From positions 124,001 to 188,000 of the forward strand of contig JALHQZ010000003.1 of assembly GCA_022841705.1 (NCBI GenBank): a stretch of DNA of 64,000 nt, in the 5' to 3' direction. The translations under genes and the position numbers were made by a program. Below are positions 36,101 to 44,404 of this stretch, in pieces. The stretch comes from Pirellulales bacterium. Lineage in GTDB: Bacteria; Planctomycetota; Planctomycetia; Pirellulales; Lacipirellulaceae. The notes under the pieces are model-generated. The model searched no databases. It worked only from the letters and a program-made list of their open reading frames with translations, and was not told the origin of the DNA. Every line of letters begins with the position of its first letter. Within the stretch, counting starts at the first letter, position 1.

Positions 36101-37961
36101 GCAGCGGCTGATCATATCGCTCGCCTGCGGCGATCCGAGCTTCGTAAAATGCTGCCCGATTCTCGATTTGTTCGATGCCCGTACCAAACCCGGGAATATC
36201 GGTGATGTCGTTAGGAACCGCCGTGATGGGGAACACTGGGTCCTCATCGCCTGTTAGCGTCCCCATCTCATTGGTCAAAATCGGGAGCACATAGTGGTGG
36301 TACGGATTGACGATCCAGGAATTGTCAAACTGGTCGTTCTGTTTTGCTGACCGCAACAGGATGTGCTGGATGTCGCGGTAGGTGAGCGTAGGATTCGCTT
36401 CGAGCATGAGCGCAATGACACCGGACACAATCGGCGTGGCGGCGCTGGTGCCGTTGAAGCGGGAGGTGTAATCGGTATCGGGGAAGAAGTCGCGATCGAA
36501 CTCAAACCCACCAGTGGTCGGCGAAGAGTTCGCGCCGTTGTCGCCTGTACGGTCAGCGGTCCAGATGCCGCTACCAGCGTCCGTGATGTCGCCAACCACG
36601 TGAGGAAAGTTTCCCGTCGGAGCCACGACCAGCACGTTCGGTCCTGCTTCCGGATACGAGGTGACCGAGCCATCTTCCGGGTTGAGGTAGTTGCCACCAT
36701 GGTCGACGCCCCCCACCGTAATGACGTAGCGGGTGGAACCCAGGTCATCGTAGATGGCGGAATCAAACGCGCCCGGGATGCTTCCGTATTCCGGAAAGAA
36801 ATAATCGGGCCCACCAGAGTTGCCTGAAGCCTTGACGTAGATCACTCCCAATCCACCTCGACCTTGAACCACCCCGTCACGCAGCGCGGAGATCACCAGC
36901 GGGCTGTTCCGCAACGCGGCCCGGCCACCGAGTCCAATGCTCAGGTTCTTGATATCGATGCCATTGTTGGCCCCGGGGCTGGTATCGTTATTGCGATAAC
37001 CGAGCGCCGAAGCATACGCAAAGTCCGTTTGAAATACACCATCGAGGTCAAAATCACCCGGAATAAATCGCTGCGAAACAAGCTGGGCGTTGTAGGCGAC
37101 CCCCGTGGTGCCGATGCCATTGTTGCCGACACCGGCAATCAAACTGGCGACGGCGGTGCCGTGAAAATCGGTGGGATCAAGCGGTGAAGGATTGTTGTCG
37201 TTGCCAAGAAAGTCGAAATCGATATCGGTCCGCATGTTAGCGGCCAAGTCGGGATGGTTCGTCTGAACGCCGCCATCGATCACTCCCACGATCACGCCTC
37301 GACCCGTGTAACCACGGTCCCAGGCCCCAGTTACGTTGATGTCGGCGCCTGGCGCAGCGCGGACGGTTTCACTATTGGGATCGCTGGGCTGCGTCACCAA
37401 TTGTTCGGTACTGATCAGATGCCACTGATACTGGAGATAAGGGTCATTCGGCAGCGATTGGCCTTCAGTCTGCCAGGCCACATTCGGATAGAACAGATCG
37501 ACCGCTGGCGAAGCGTCGAGCAGGGAAATCAAATCGCTGGAACTCGCCACTCCAGCCGTTGCCACGTAGTACGAGTTCGCCAAGTTGCCGTAGGCGCCCG
37601 TCACACTCAGCCCGGTGGCGGCCGATAGTTGCTCGGGAGTGATGCCCGGATTGGTCCGGACGACCCAGCTCGACGCTCCGTCGATTTGTTGTTGCGTATA
37701 GTTGCTCAGGTTCGCGGAGAATTGGAACGCGTTCTCGATCTCGCGATCCCACATCGCGGCGCGCCCTTCGGGCGTGGAGCTATCGTACGAGACGGCGCTC
37801 GCCACCAGGCTCGCGATGTCGCCCGTCGCGGCGGTCATCATGTGCCGCTCTTCCAACCGCTCGACCATCCAATTCCGGCGATGGCTGCGGGCTTCGAGCG
37901 CGCTGAGTAGCCGCGCGCCAGGGGTTACGTAAGCCGTCCGCTGATTACGCTTGTTTGTCAC
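33117..37961 (-). CDS. Large secreted S8 serine protease with P-domain, SdrD-B-like, GEVED and dockerin modules
   Basis: A 1614-residue exported protein. The GTG start at 37961 follows AGGAAGAG; the basic N-terminus ends in LEERHMMTA, a planctomycete leader-like motif. A prodomain-like region comes first. The subtilisin domain has Asp in GVIVGVIDGGVQTNHPDL (about 229), His in DFHGTAVASLIAG (about 267) and Ser in SRFNGTSAATPIVSG (about 506). A P-proprotein domain (SVEWIEVKLTVSSGDIDNLRMS) follows, then SdrD-B-like repeats (VISDLNGDGIVNGDDE, VYSDVDGNGSRGPTE), a GEVED domain and two dockerin-like EF hands (GDYDRNGFVNNVDHTVWRN, DGNGNGEVDAADYAIWRDN). The tail is very acidic. Confidence 0.9.
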   Translation of the reverse strand: MTNKRNQRTAYVTPGARLLSALEARSHRRNWMVERLEERHMMTAATGDIASLVASAVSYDSSTPEGRAAMWDREIENAFQFSANLSNYTQQQIDGASSWVVRTNPGITPEQLSAATGLSVTGAYGNLANSYYVATAGVASSSDLISLLDASPAVDLFYPNVAWQTEGQSLPNDPYLQYQWHLISTEQLVTQPSDPNSETVRAAPGADINVTGAWDRGYTGRGVIVGVIDGGVQTNHPDLAANMRTDIDFDFLGNDNNPSPLDPTDFHGTAVASLIAGVGNNGIGTTGVAYNAQLVSQRFIPGDFDLDGVFQTDFAYASALGYRNNDTSPGANNGIDIKNLSIGLGGRAALRNSPLVISALRDGVVQGRGGLGVIYVKASGNSGGPDYFFPEYGSIPGAFDSAIYDDLGSTRYVITVGGVDHGGNYLNPEDGSVTSYPEAGPNVLVVAPTGNFPHVVGDITDAGSGIWTADRTGDNGANSSPTTGGFEFDRDFFPDTDYTSRFNGTSAATPIVSGVIALMLEANPTLTYRDIQHILLRSAKQNDQFDNSWIVNPYHHYVLPILTNEMGTLTGDEDPVFPITAVPNDITDIPGFGTGIEQIENRAAFYEARIAAGERYDQPLLFENGAGYTVSEGYGRYGEMYGYAHGTIDAELAVQLAEQWTNVAPEVSVSTFQNGSFRVQPRITTGDDAGRLIVPGAISVLDMNESYWEEFYADPPDDMGMGGPFSGDDPPEPDRGSPFIPITMNVSTEQLSVEWIEVKLTVSSGDIDNLRMSVVSPDGTQTQLAPFWSQPGDQSFVRQYGGLGYTGTEPHPGLLNNPPDAVGAGQTWSFATNRHWGEIFRPSGLDLETIDVSSGTSLYGNDGWKLSFENWSSEEVNFAAFEVIVHGTAIPGERIIGKVGIDDGARGATEGAGVRDNNEFNFLRYVEMDGEDDPIAMSPTQVRSVDTTQESFGKNITVIATRQEDGRQFRFVTGADGNYYFDVPDGTYTVTAVDPLGRTLVQNATPSNNQPVALSYTIVVAAGDDISEYKGNNFLFSPGDIPDQAVTVKGQVISDLNGDGIVNGDDEAQKDVTVFYDENLNGVYDGNDIAQQTFDDPSTPGVVDYIYKFDIPTQTARRVQVVVAPPAGWTFITPSTGTAEAYLQNGDVLTQDFLLKPPVGSGAGDGGTSTPGFILGAVYSDVDGNGSRGPTEVGIAGQRVWLDLNNDGLLTMGEPIDVTSASGAFGFSAIAPGAYNVRVEVVSPYIQTAPAANGSIAIALPSGATVTGLQFGLQNQATRDFGDLGQVAGIPVPYPTTLAQGGAWHTVVPGIFLGNTVDGEVNGQPTADATGDNVVGADEDGVTLLGDGVIVPGETQLVTVKVAGVGGSLNAWLDFNRDGDWEDAGEQIFDDVDLNPGTYNLSFAVPSNSSTAGGIGARFRWGSSGVSSTGGAIAGEVEDYLFATGVVGIPTSGFLPGDYDRNGFVNNVDHTVWRNSFGQVGANLPADGNGNGEVDAADYAIWRDNKGAFAVPASSSTASVAAASSVVSATGIDYSGLVGWTLAGANVVTADAAATTSIPADAGSLADEALLQLLEEDAVSEADDVEEEFYLDGDDSADDEALVLALEAPVLLAF

Positions 37962-38432
37962 GGTTTCTTCTCTTCCTGGGGAGGCGCCCTTGATGCGACC
38001 GCAGTCAGGGCGTGGGTCTGAATGTTCCGACGAGCGCTCGCCGCGCAGCAGACACACAATCTGCTGCGGAAGCGCTGCCAATCTCCGGTTGAAATAAGTC
38101 TGTTCCCGTCAACAGTAGGGCCGAAGGCGGGGCCATTTGTTACGCGGAGCTCTGCTGCCTCCCAACACGGCAGTGCTCTGGCCCAACCCGTATGTCGCTC
38201 GGCGCGCAAAAGTCGCCTGCCACACCTGTTGGCGTATTTCTTACAGATTAGTTGCCCCCTGAATCAGCGTCAAACATTGTGCGTGTGGGGCGGCCGTTTT
38301 ATCCCATTTTCCGGGCGACCGTAGCTCGTCGCGTGGAGCACAGGTCCATGGGTTCGCAGGGGCGCGAGTCCCTCTTCACCGTGCTTTTCGGGCCGAATTC
38401 CTCCCCCACCAAACGCAGGGGACGACGGGAGT
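37962..38432. other. Intergenic region upstream of the S8 protease
   Basis: These 471 bases hold no convincing gene; small open frames on both strands have no family features. A perfect 8-bp stem CGCAGCAG/CTGCTGCG (38044-38068) with a 9-base loop lies in the leader side of the protease, about 80 bases before its start. The word AAGCACGGTGAAGAGGGACT-type sequence near 38370 shows no structure. Promoter not recognised. Confidence 0.5.
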
Positions 38433-39602
38433 TCACCACCCGCCGTCGTCCAGCTCTACAGTTCCCACGGCCTGCATCGACTCCGCTTTGCGGGCAATTT
38501 GCCGGGACAGTTGAGTCTGCTCCGACGTCAGTTTCGCCGGATCCAAGACGCCGAGCAGGTCGAGCGCTCGGCCTGGCCGGTTGAGGGCCACCACACAAAT
38601 CTGGGCCAGCTTCAATCGAACGGGCTCGCTCCCCGCAGGGAACCGGTCCGCCAGTTCTGCCATGAAGGGAGCGCTCGCCGACCACCGCTCTTGTTTGTGA
38701 AGCCCGCGGATGATCGCCCGCAGTTCGTCGCGGGTGAGCCGTAGATCGTGGTCGGCGATCAGCAACTTGCCGTAGAGTTTGAGCGCCGCGTCGACGTGGC
38801 CGGCGGCAAGCAGCTCGAGGAGTTGCGCACGATTGCGGTCGACGAATGAGACTTGCTCGGCCGCTTGCTGTTCGGCAAGGCGCCGGTCGGCTTCTGCCTC
38901 CTTCCGCGCCGCCTCCTCTTTTCCGCCAGGATCGCCTTGCCAAACGTGGAACATATCCCACCCTTCGCAATCGACAACTTTGCGCTTGAGCATCAAGATG
39001 CCGAGTGGAAAGCCCAAGAGCGCGCCCGAGAGGTGTAACAGCGAAGTCGCCGCCCCACCCCCGAACAGCAGCGCCCAGAACAGATCGAGCCCAACATAGA
39101 TCGAAGCGATCACCGCGATTGGCACATCGAACGTCCCGACCACGCCGAACCAGTAGAACACGCTGACATCGTTCCGTGGCGCCCAGACGGCGGCCATCGC
39201 GATGAGTGAAAAAATTACCGAGGAAGCCCCCAAAGAACCGCCGCTACTTCCGGCGTAGTTCCACATGACCAATTGCTCCAGCACCGAGATTTCGACGGCC
39301 AGCCCCAAGTAGCACGCCAAAAACCGTTGCCAGCCAAGCTTCCCCTCAACCACTAAGCCAAAGGTCCACAGGACCACCATGTTGCCCAGCAGGTGCATGT
39401 AACCCGCGTGCGAGAACTTACTGGTGATCCACTGCACCGGCGTGAATCCCTGGCCATAGGGCAACACCACGAATTCCAGGAGCTGACTGTTGAGGGGATC
39501 CCCCTCGAGTGTGATGAACGCGATTAAGTTCACCGCGATGAGCCCCACCGTGGCGAAGGGCCAATAATAAACCGGCGCATCGGTGTTGTAGGGGAAGAGC
39601 AT
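38433..39602 (-). CDS. Rhomboid-family intramembrane protease with C-terminal cytoplasmic domain
   Basis: A 389-residue protein. The rhomboid core has a first helix (FATVGLIAVNLIAFI), the conserved FSHAGYMHLLGNMVVLWTFG (His-x4-His-x3-Asn), the catalytic serine in GASS (Ser127; G-x-S-x) in SSGGSLGASSVIFSLIA, and catalytic His190 in LLHLSGALLGF. After the sixth helix comes a charged coiled coil (KEEAARKEAEADRRLAEQQAAEQ) and a TPR-like helical domain of about 120 residues to the C-terminus. It cleaves membrane proteins within the bilayer; the helical tail could recruit substrates. Followed by the IR at 39651. Confidence 0.92.
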   Translation of the reverse strand: MLFPYNTDAPVYYWPFATVGLIAVNLIAFITLEGDPLNSQLLEFVVLPYGQGFTPVQWITSKFSHAGYMHLLGNMVVLWTFGLVVEGKLGWQRFLACYLGLAVEISVLEQLVMWNYAGSSGGSLGASSVIFSLIAMAAVWAPRNDVSVFYWFGVVGTFDVPIAVIASIYVGLDLFWALLFGGGAATSLLHLSGALLGFPLGILMLKRKVVDCEGWDMFHVWQGDPGGKEEAARKEAEADRRLAEQQAAEQVSFVDRNRAQLLELLAAGHVDAALKLYGKLLIADHDLRLTRDELRAIIRGLHKQERWSASAPFMAELADRFPAGSEPVRLKLAQICVVALNRPGRALDLLGVLDPAKLTSEQTQLSRQIARKAESMQAVGTVELDDGGW

Positions 39603-39650
39603 GGGGAAAAGCTGTTCGCTATCGGCTGTTAGCTGCTGGCTATTCGGGTA

Positions 39651-39716
39651 ATTAGCCGCGGGGCGCTAGCCCCCGGTCGCTGCAGTAACGACCGGGGCTA
39701 GCGCCCGGCGGCTAAT
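39651..39716. repeat. Long hairpin between rhomboid and HAD genes
   Basis: Arms of 28-29 bases (39651-39679 and 39689-39716) are complementary apart from one mismatch and one bulged C, with a loop of nine bases (CTGCAGTAA). The left arm starts ATTAGCCGCGGGGCGCTAG. It shares the word TTAGCCGCGGGGC with the elements at 3347 and 41294. It ends 14 bases before the HAD gene stop on the minus strand. Confidence 0.88.
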
Positions 39717-39730
39717 AGGCCAGTGCTATT

Positions 39731-40483
39731 TCAACCTGCGGCCGATGCAGAAACAAGCTGCCCGACGATCTGCACCACGCCGGGAGCTTCGGGAAGCCCG
39801 GCGACGAAATCGGCTTGGGCCTGCATCTTCGGGTGGGCGTTCGCCGGGCAGCCGAACCATCCCAAGAGATCCCGCAGCGGTTGGTCGCTCGTGGTGTCGC
39901 CGATGCCGGCGCACCGGGCGGGGTCAAAGCCGGTTTGGGTGAGCCATCGCCTGATGCCGCTCGCCTTGGAAATGTGCAAGAGGTCACAGTTGGTGTAACT
40001 CCATGTCATCGACACCCGCAGCGGCCAGTTGTGCCGGGCGATGAGCGCTTCAATCTCTGGCTGGGCGTCGCGCAGCACGGCGACCTCGGGGTGGTAGAGC
40101 GCCACGCTCGCCACCTTACCCGGCTGTTGAGATACGCCACGCGGTCCAAGCAGCGCGTGCAATTCACGCCGCAAGTTGGCGACGATATCGAGTTCGGTTT
40201 GCGTAATGGTGGGATCGAGCTCGTAATGGTTAGTTCCAGGGTGATAAAGCCACACCCCCATTTCACACACGCACGGCAGCGTGTCGTTCGCCAGTAGCCG
40301 GCACATCGCCTCGGCAAACGGCTGCGGCCGCCCCGTGCAGACGGTGATGATCGGCGCCCCGCCGTCACGCTGCGCCCGGCGATTGTAGTCGGCCAGCTCC
40401 GCCAGCGCCGCCAAATCGAACGCCCCACCCGCCTCCGCCGCTAGGCAACCATCGATGTCACACAGAATCGCGTCGAACTTCAT
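39731..40483 (-). CDS. HAD-superfamily phosphatase (Cof/sucrose-phosphatase-like)
   Basis: A 250-residue haloacid dehalogenase-type hydrolase. Motif I is FDAILCDIDGCLA (Asp at about 8 and 10; D-x-D), the later Thr/Lys motifs include IITVCTGRPQPFAEAM, and motif IV is CAGIGDTTSDQPLRDLLG (GDxxSD). VPCVCEMGVWLYHPG is like sugar-phosphate phosphatases. The substrate is probably a small phosphorylated metabolite and cannot be named. The start at 40483 is chosen over a longer open frame because the motif I strand begins at residue 2. Confidence 0.87.
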   Translation of the reverse strand: MKFDAILCDIDGCLAAEAGGAFDLAALAELADYNRRAQRDGGAPIITVCTGRPQPFAEAMCRLLANDTLPCVCEMGVWLYHPGTNHYELDPTITQTELDIVANLRRELHALLGPRGVSQQPGKVASVALYHPEVAVLRDAQPEIEALIARHNWPLRVSMTWSYTNCDLLHISKASGIRRWLTQTGFDPARCAGIGDTTSDQPLRDLLGWFGCPANAHPKMQAQADFVAGLPEAPGVVQIVGQLVSASAAG

Positions 40484-40602
40484 AACCGAATGCGGATTGC
40501 GGAATGCGGAATGTTGAAGGATGATAAACGCGATCAATAGCCGGGGACCTACGGTCCGCAGCGTTCAGCGTAATGCTTCTCTAACCACCGCCCCACTTTA
40601 CC
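40484..40602. repeat. Short tandem word array upstream of the HAD gene
   Basis: The bases from 40487 to 40513 are three degenerate copies of an ATGCGGAATTG-like word (AATGCGGATTGCGGAATGCG), and GGACC-TAC-GGTCC (40543-40555) forms a small hairpin nearby. The region lies between the HAD gene start and the divergent DUF1080 gene, so it may overlap promoters of both. Nothing else recognised. Confidence 0.5.
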
Positions 40603-41295
40603 ATGAAACTCCTCACCCCGCTGATCCTGCTCACCCTCCTTTCCACTTCGCAAGCCGAACCCCTGTTCAACGGGTTTGACCTAAAAGGCTGGCACGTCGA
40701 CTGCCCCGAACTGGACGCCGATCCCACAAAGCCGACGCCCTTCATCGTCCGCGGCGGCAACCTCGTGAGCCTCGGCAAGCCGGGCGGGCATCTCATCACC
40801 GACGCCGTCTACGAGAACTACCGCCTCACGGCCGAGTACCGCTTCGTCGGCGAGGCAGGCAACTGCGGCGTGTTGATCCACGCGTCCACCCCGCGCGCCC
40901 TCTACAGAATGTTCCCGCAATCGCTCGAGGTCCAAATGCAATCGGGCGAAGCGGGAGACTTTTGGTGTATCGAAGAAGACATCACCGTGCCGAACATGGA
41001 AGCGCGCCGCAAAGGCCCGAAAGAGAACTGGGGCGGCAAGGAGGGCCAAGAGCGCAACATCAAAAACCTGACCGACGATTCCGAGAACCCGCTTGGCGAA
41101 TGGAACACCATGACGATCGAAACCCTCGGCGACAAAGTGCGAGTGTGGGTCAACGGCGACCTGGTGAACGACGGCGCGGGATGCACAGCCAGCAAAGGCC
41201 AGATTGCCGTGCAAGCGGAGGGAGTGGAGGTTGAGTTCCGGAAGCTGGAATTGGAAACGATTGAGGAGCTGTCGCCGGCGGAAAATCGGAAGTAG
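40603..41295 (+). CDS. DUF1080 protein (3-keto-disaccharide hydrolase family)
   Basis: A 230-residue protein with a signal peptide (LLTPLILLTLLSTSQA). The jelly-roll DUF1080 domain has EPLFNGFDLKGWHVD at 19-33, a hallmark, then YRLTAEYRFVGEAGNCGVLIHA, SLEVQMQSGEAGDFW, PLGEWNTMTIETLGDKVRVWVNGDLV and a VEVEFRKLEL end strand. Members are widespread in planctomycetes; some are 3-keto-disaccharide hydrolases. Activity here is inferred from the family. It runs divergently from the HAD gene. Its stop codon overlaps the start of the 41294 repeat. Confidence 0.9.
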   Translation: MKLLTPLILLTLLSTSQAEPLFNGFDLKGWHVDCPELDADPTKPTPFIVRGGNLVSLGKPGGHLITDAVYENYRLTAEYRFVGEAGNCGVLIHASTPRALYRMFPQSLEVQMQSGEAGDFWCIEEDITVPNMEARRKGPKENWGGKEGQERNIKNLTDDSENPLGEWNTMTIETLGDKVRVWVNGDLVNDGAGCTASKGQIAVQAEGVEVEFRKLELETIEELSPAENRK

Positions 41296-41328
41296 CGTTA
41301 GCCGCGGGGCTCGTCCCCGCGCGTTTCG
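41294..41328. repeat. Dispersed GTTAGCCGCGGGGCT element after the DUF1080 gene
   Basis: Eighteen bases at 41294-41311 (AGCGTTAGCCGCGGGGCT) are identical to 3344-3361, and the following TCCCCGCG is also shared, making a local hairpin CGCGGGGCTCGTCCCCGCG. It overlaps the DUF1080 stop codon by two bases. Confidence 0.8.
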
Positions 41329-41354
41329 TTTCCACCTCGCGCTAGTTAGTCAAC

Positions 41355-42626
41355 TCATAGCACATCAAACGTCGTAACGCCCCACTCCTGCCGTGGGAAG
41401 AGCGTGTTCAGCACCGTAATCGCCGGCGCATCGCCGCTCGGGGGTTGAGCGGTTGGCGGGGCGGCGCCCAAGAGAAGAGCCTGGATGCCACCGGCGGAGA
41501 ACATTGCCTGCGGCGCGGCGCCTTCGAGCGGCTCCCAATGAGCGCTGCGGCGCGAAACGATTAGCCGCCACGCGGCGCCCGGTTCGCCGAGCGTGATTTC
41601 AAGCGGTAGGCTGAGATCAGCGTGCTTCGCGCGGCTGCGCAGCGTGGGATAGATGCGCTCGAGCCAGCGCTCCGGCGACAACAGCACGGCTCCCCACGGC
41701 GCGTCGACCACAGAGCGGCTGAGGCCACCCCACGCTGAAAACCATTGGTGGACCAGTTGGCCACGCAAGCCGTGAACGTAGACGGCATGGTCACCGCGCT
41801 CGATGGCGTCGCGGGCGTGACGGCGGAGCAATCGGGCGAGTGGCGCGGGCCGGTGACGATCAACCACCACCTCCAACAGATGCCCGCGTCGGCGCACCAC
41901 GTAGCCCCCGAGTTTGCGCTTCGGACCGCGCTGGTAGAAATCGGCGAGCAAGTCGTCGTGTGTTTCGCGCTGCAGAAGCCATTGCCACATTTCGCTGCAA
42001 CGGTGCAGCGCGCCCCACGAGCGGCGCAAGGTCCGCTCGTGCAGCGCTTCGAGTTCCGGCAGATCAACCATCCGCCACACTTCGGCGCGGCGGCCCAGTG
42101 AGCGTTCCGACTTTTGACTGGTGGCGGCGAGCACGGCATGCGGTTCGGCTTCGGCCGATAGCAGCGTCGCCACCACGGCAGCGCGCCCGCCGAAGAGGGC
42201 GGCTTCACCGAGGGCAATAACAGCGCCGCCGCGCTGGCTCTCTTCCAGCGCCGCGGCCAACACCGCGCGATGGGCTTCGGGATCGTTCGGCGCAACAAGG
42301 TCCCGCAGAATAGCGAGGCCGACACGTTCCTCACCAAACTGCGCGTGTCGCGATTGGACATGCACGTGACCGACCAAGGCGCCGCCGCGGCGGGCGATCA
42401 GTCGATCGGCCGCGTGGTAGTTTGGTGCGTCACGCCATTCGTGGAAGGCGTCACGCGATGCGCAGCGGTGCGCGAGAAACAGAAGCTCGTAAATGGCCGC
42501 CTGATCGGCGAGCGAGGCCGCCTTGATCCGCACCGGCGAGCGGAGATCGCTGAGCACACTTTCATCCCCCCCGCGCGCCAGCGGCTCGGGACGCCGTGAA
42601 GCCATCGCTGATGGCGGCGATTTCAT
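41355..42626 (-). CDS. GNAT-like N-acetyltransferase of two-part type
   Basis: A 423-residue protein. The N-terminal third has GNAT-like features: YELLFLAHRC, RLIARRGGALVGHVHVQSRHAQFGEERVGLAILRDLVAPNDPEAHRAVLAAALEESQRGGAVIALG, which is the beta-strand/acetyl-CoA binding pattern. The middle has a second GNAT-like part (LGGYVVRRRGHLLEVVVDRHRPAPLARLL), and the C-terminus has a small domain of unknown type. The overall order resembles the two-GNAT-plus-cap layout of Eis-like enzymes but no Eis motif is certain. The start (42626) is one of several possible. It lies next to a BshC-like gene. Confidence 0.65.
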   Translation of the reverse strand: MKSPPSAMASRRPEPLARGGDESVLSDLRSPVRIKAASLADQAAIYELLFLAHRCASRDAFHEWRDAPNYHAADRLIARRGGALVGHVHVQSRHAQFGEERVGLAILRDLVAPNDPEAHRAVLAAALEESQRGGAVIALGEAALFGGRAAVVATLLSAEAEPHAVLAATSQKSERSLGRRAEVWRMVDLPELEALHERTLRRSWGALHRCSEMWQWLLQRETHDDLLADFYQRGPKRKLGGYVVRRRGHLLEVVVDRHRPAPLARLLRRHARDAIERGDHAVYVHGLRGQLVHQWFSAWGGLSRSVVDAPWGAVLLSPERWLERIYPTLRSRAKHADLSLPLEITLGEPGAAWRLIVSRRSAHWEPLEGAAPQAMFSAGGIQALLLGAAPPTAQPPSGDAPAITVLNTLFPRQEWGVTTFDVL

Positions 42627-42730
42627 CAAACGAATCCAGCGGGATGAAGTGATTCGCGGGTGGTGATCTGTGAGCTGTTGCTCAACACGATTCACCACCC
42701 ACAACTTACGAACCACTCTCTCCCACTACC

Positions 42731-44332
42731 TTACGCTGTCGCTGGAACGAGGTCCAGCAGGCGGCGCGGTAAATCTTGGGTGGGATAGAGCGCGAGCGAG
42801 AACTCGCGCGACCGGAGGAGCGTTTGTTGGTCGGCATGCTGGCGCGATCGGGCAAGTTGCTCAACTGCTGCTAGCCGTTGCGGCGCGAGACAAGCGCTGA
42901 GCGCTTCGTTTGCAGCGGCGATTCGCCGGTGACGCTCGGCCGCGTTTGCCGGAGTTTTCTCGATCGCGATCGCGGCTTGCTTGCGAGCCACCCAGTCGGC
43001 GCAAGTTGCCCCGCTGACAAAGCGCTCGGGATGGTAGCGGAGATCGCGTAAGCGCTGAAGCAGTTGTGGCACGGAATTCGCTACAATCGGCGGCTGATTC
43101 ACGAGACCAAGCGGCAAGCGCAGTGTTGCGGAGAGAGTCATGTGTGGCGGCGGTGCGAAACCGAAGAGGCTTTCCGCAAAGGCGTCAGTGACTTGATCGT
43201 ACTTGGCGCCGCCGATCCCGTGGAGGAAGAGATCAGCGACGAGTAGCCGCGCGCAAAGCGTGGTGATGAGGGCTCGCGGTCGCACCTTCACGCCGAACGG
43301 CGCGATGGGCGCTGCGAAACCATCTTGACCGCTGGGCGACCAAGTCCAGGTGCGTGCAGCGCGATCCGACAGACGCCAGCCGTTCACCTCCCGCCGGGCA
43401 AACAGCGGCCGGCGAGTCGGATCATCGGCTGACCACACCCAGAATGGCGTCTCGAACCATCCCTCCTGGTGAGTCAGATTCGGCATCGGTTGGGCGCGAT
43501 TGCGAAGGTGGTGAGCCGCGCGGTAATCAGCAAGCGCCCCGTTGTAACTTGCATGCAGCCGCGGCAAATCATCGCAAAGTGCTGCAAAGAGAACGCGGAA
43601 CTCCGGGAACTCCGCCAGCACGCTTGCCGGAAGTTCCAACGTGCCGCTGCCCAGCTCGCGCTCGAAGTGGTGCCGGGCGGCACTGAGCGCCCGGCCGAGG
43701 TTGCCATGCCGCGTGATTTCGGCGACGGCGGTGGGCCAAATCGTCACTCCCAGCGGTTCGCCCCCCAGCGGCAATAACGCTTGAGCGAGTTCGCGAGGAA
43801 AACGTTGGAAGAGTTGCACGTCCTGTACGCTTCGTTCTTCATACGGCTGCGGCGCCAAGGCAAGGTCGTAGGGAACCGTGGTGAGACGTGGCTCGTTGAC
43901 TTTGCCGGTGATCGCGCGCACGCCCGGCGAACGGCAAAGGTCACTGTCCACAAGTAAGTGGATGCCGACGCCGCCTGTTTGCCGCGCAAGTGCGTCAAGG
44001 GCGAAGTTCTTCAGCCACACGCCCGGATGAAACAGCTCGGGTTGGTGACCGGAGACGAAGACGAGTTGGGAGTTGGGAGTTGGGAGCTGCGGAAGTGCTT
44101 CAATACTTGAGTACTGCGAGGTGTAATCGATAGCTGCGGCAACGAGCCGCTTCCGAGCCGCAGCCGCCAATTTGGCAAGTTCGTGGCCATAGAGCTGCAG
44201 GCCACCTTCGAGGATTAGCTCGTGATTATCCGCCGCCATCGCCAGCGACTGCCGCCACACGGGCGAGATGAGCGCCGAGTTGTCGGCCTGCGGGGCGCGG
44301 AACTGCGGGTACTCCCGCGCGGCGGTCGGCAT
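42731..44332 (-). CDS. BshC-like protein (putative cysteine-adding enzyme), divergent
   Basis: A 533-residue protein with a divergent version of the BshC layout: VFVSGHQPELFHPGVWLKNFALDA at about 91-114 corresponds to the VTGQQPGLF...YTIYKA segment of BshC, then GVGIHLLVDSDLC where the family has a conserved substrate-binding acidic residue. Late RALITTLCARLLVADLFLHGIGGAKYDQVTDAFAESLFGF matches the GGPGEI..Y..LK region. BshC adds cysteine to glucosaminyl-malate in bacillithiol synthesis. Here substrate is unknown. A microsatellite-like AACTCCC-word encodes LPTPNSQL at about 83-90. A neighbour is the GNAT-like gene and a GT2. Confidence 0.6.
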   Translation of the reverse strand: MPTAAREYPQFRAPQADNSALISPVWRQSLAMAADNHELILEGGLQLYGHELAKLAAAARKRLVAAAIDYTSQYSSIEALPQLPTPNSQLVFVSGHQPELFHPGVWLKNFALDALARQTGGVGIHLLVDSDLCRSPGVRAITGKVNEPRLTTVPYDLALAPQPYEERSVQDVQLFQRFPRELAQALLPLGGEPLGVTIWPTAVAEITRHGNLGRALSAARHHFERELGSGTLELPASVLAEFPEFRVLFAALCDDLPRLHASYNGALADYRAAHHLRNRAQPMPNLTHQEGWFETPFWVWSADDPTRRPLFARREVNGWRLSDRAARTWTWSPSGQDGFAAPIAPFGVKVRPRALITTLCARLLVADLFLHGIGGAKYDQVTDAFAESLFGFAPPPHMTLSATLRLPLGLVNQPPIVANSVPQLLQRLRDLRYHPERFVSGATCADWVARKQAAIAIEKTPANAAERHRRIAAANEALSACLAPQRLAAVEQLARSRQHADQQTLLRSREFSLALYPTQDLPRRLLDLVPATA

Positions 44333-44340
44333 AGTTGATG

Positions 44341-44400
44341 TACTATGGGCTTTCCGCCCGTCGAGAGTAAGGACGATGGGCTGAGAAGCCCGTCGGACGT
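44341..44400. repeat. Two-hairpin repeat between BshC-like and GT2 genes
   Basis: Two imperfect hairpins follow each other: ATGGGC...GCCCGTCG at 44345-44363 and CGATGGGCT...AGCCCGTCG at about 44374-44395 (one wobble). They carry the ATGGGCT and AGCCCGTCG words of the trxB-fliM element. The unit fills the gap between two minus-strand genes. Confidence 0.75.
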
Positions 44401-44404
44401 GGAA

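Noticed and set aside
34956..36257. A 433-residue plus-strand open frame inside the S8 protease gene
   Set aside because: Antisense shadow of a GC-rich secreted-protein gene; no recognisable motif or signal, and the protease frame is certain.
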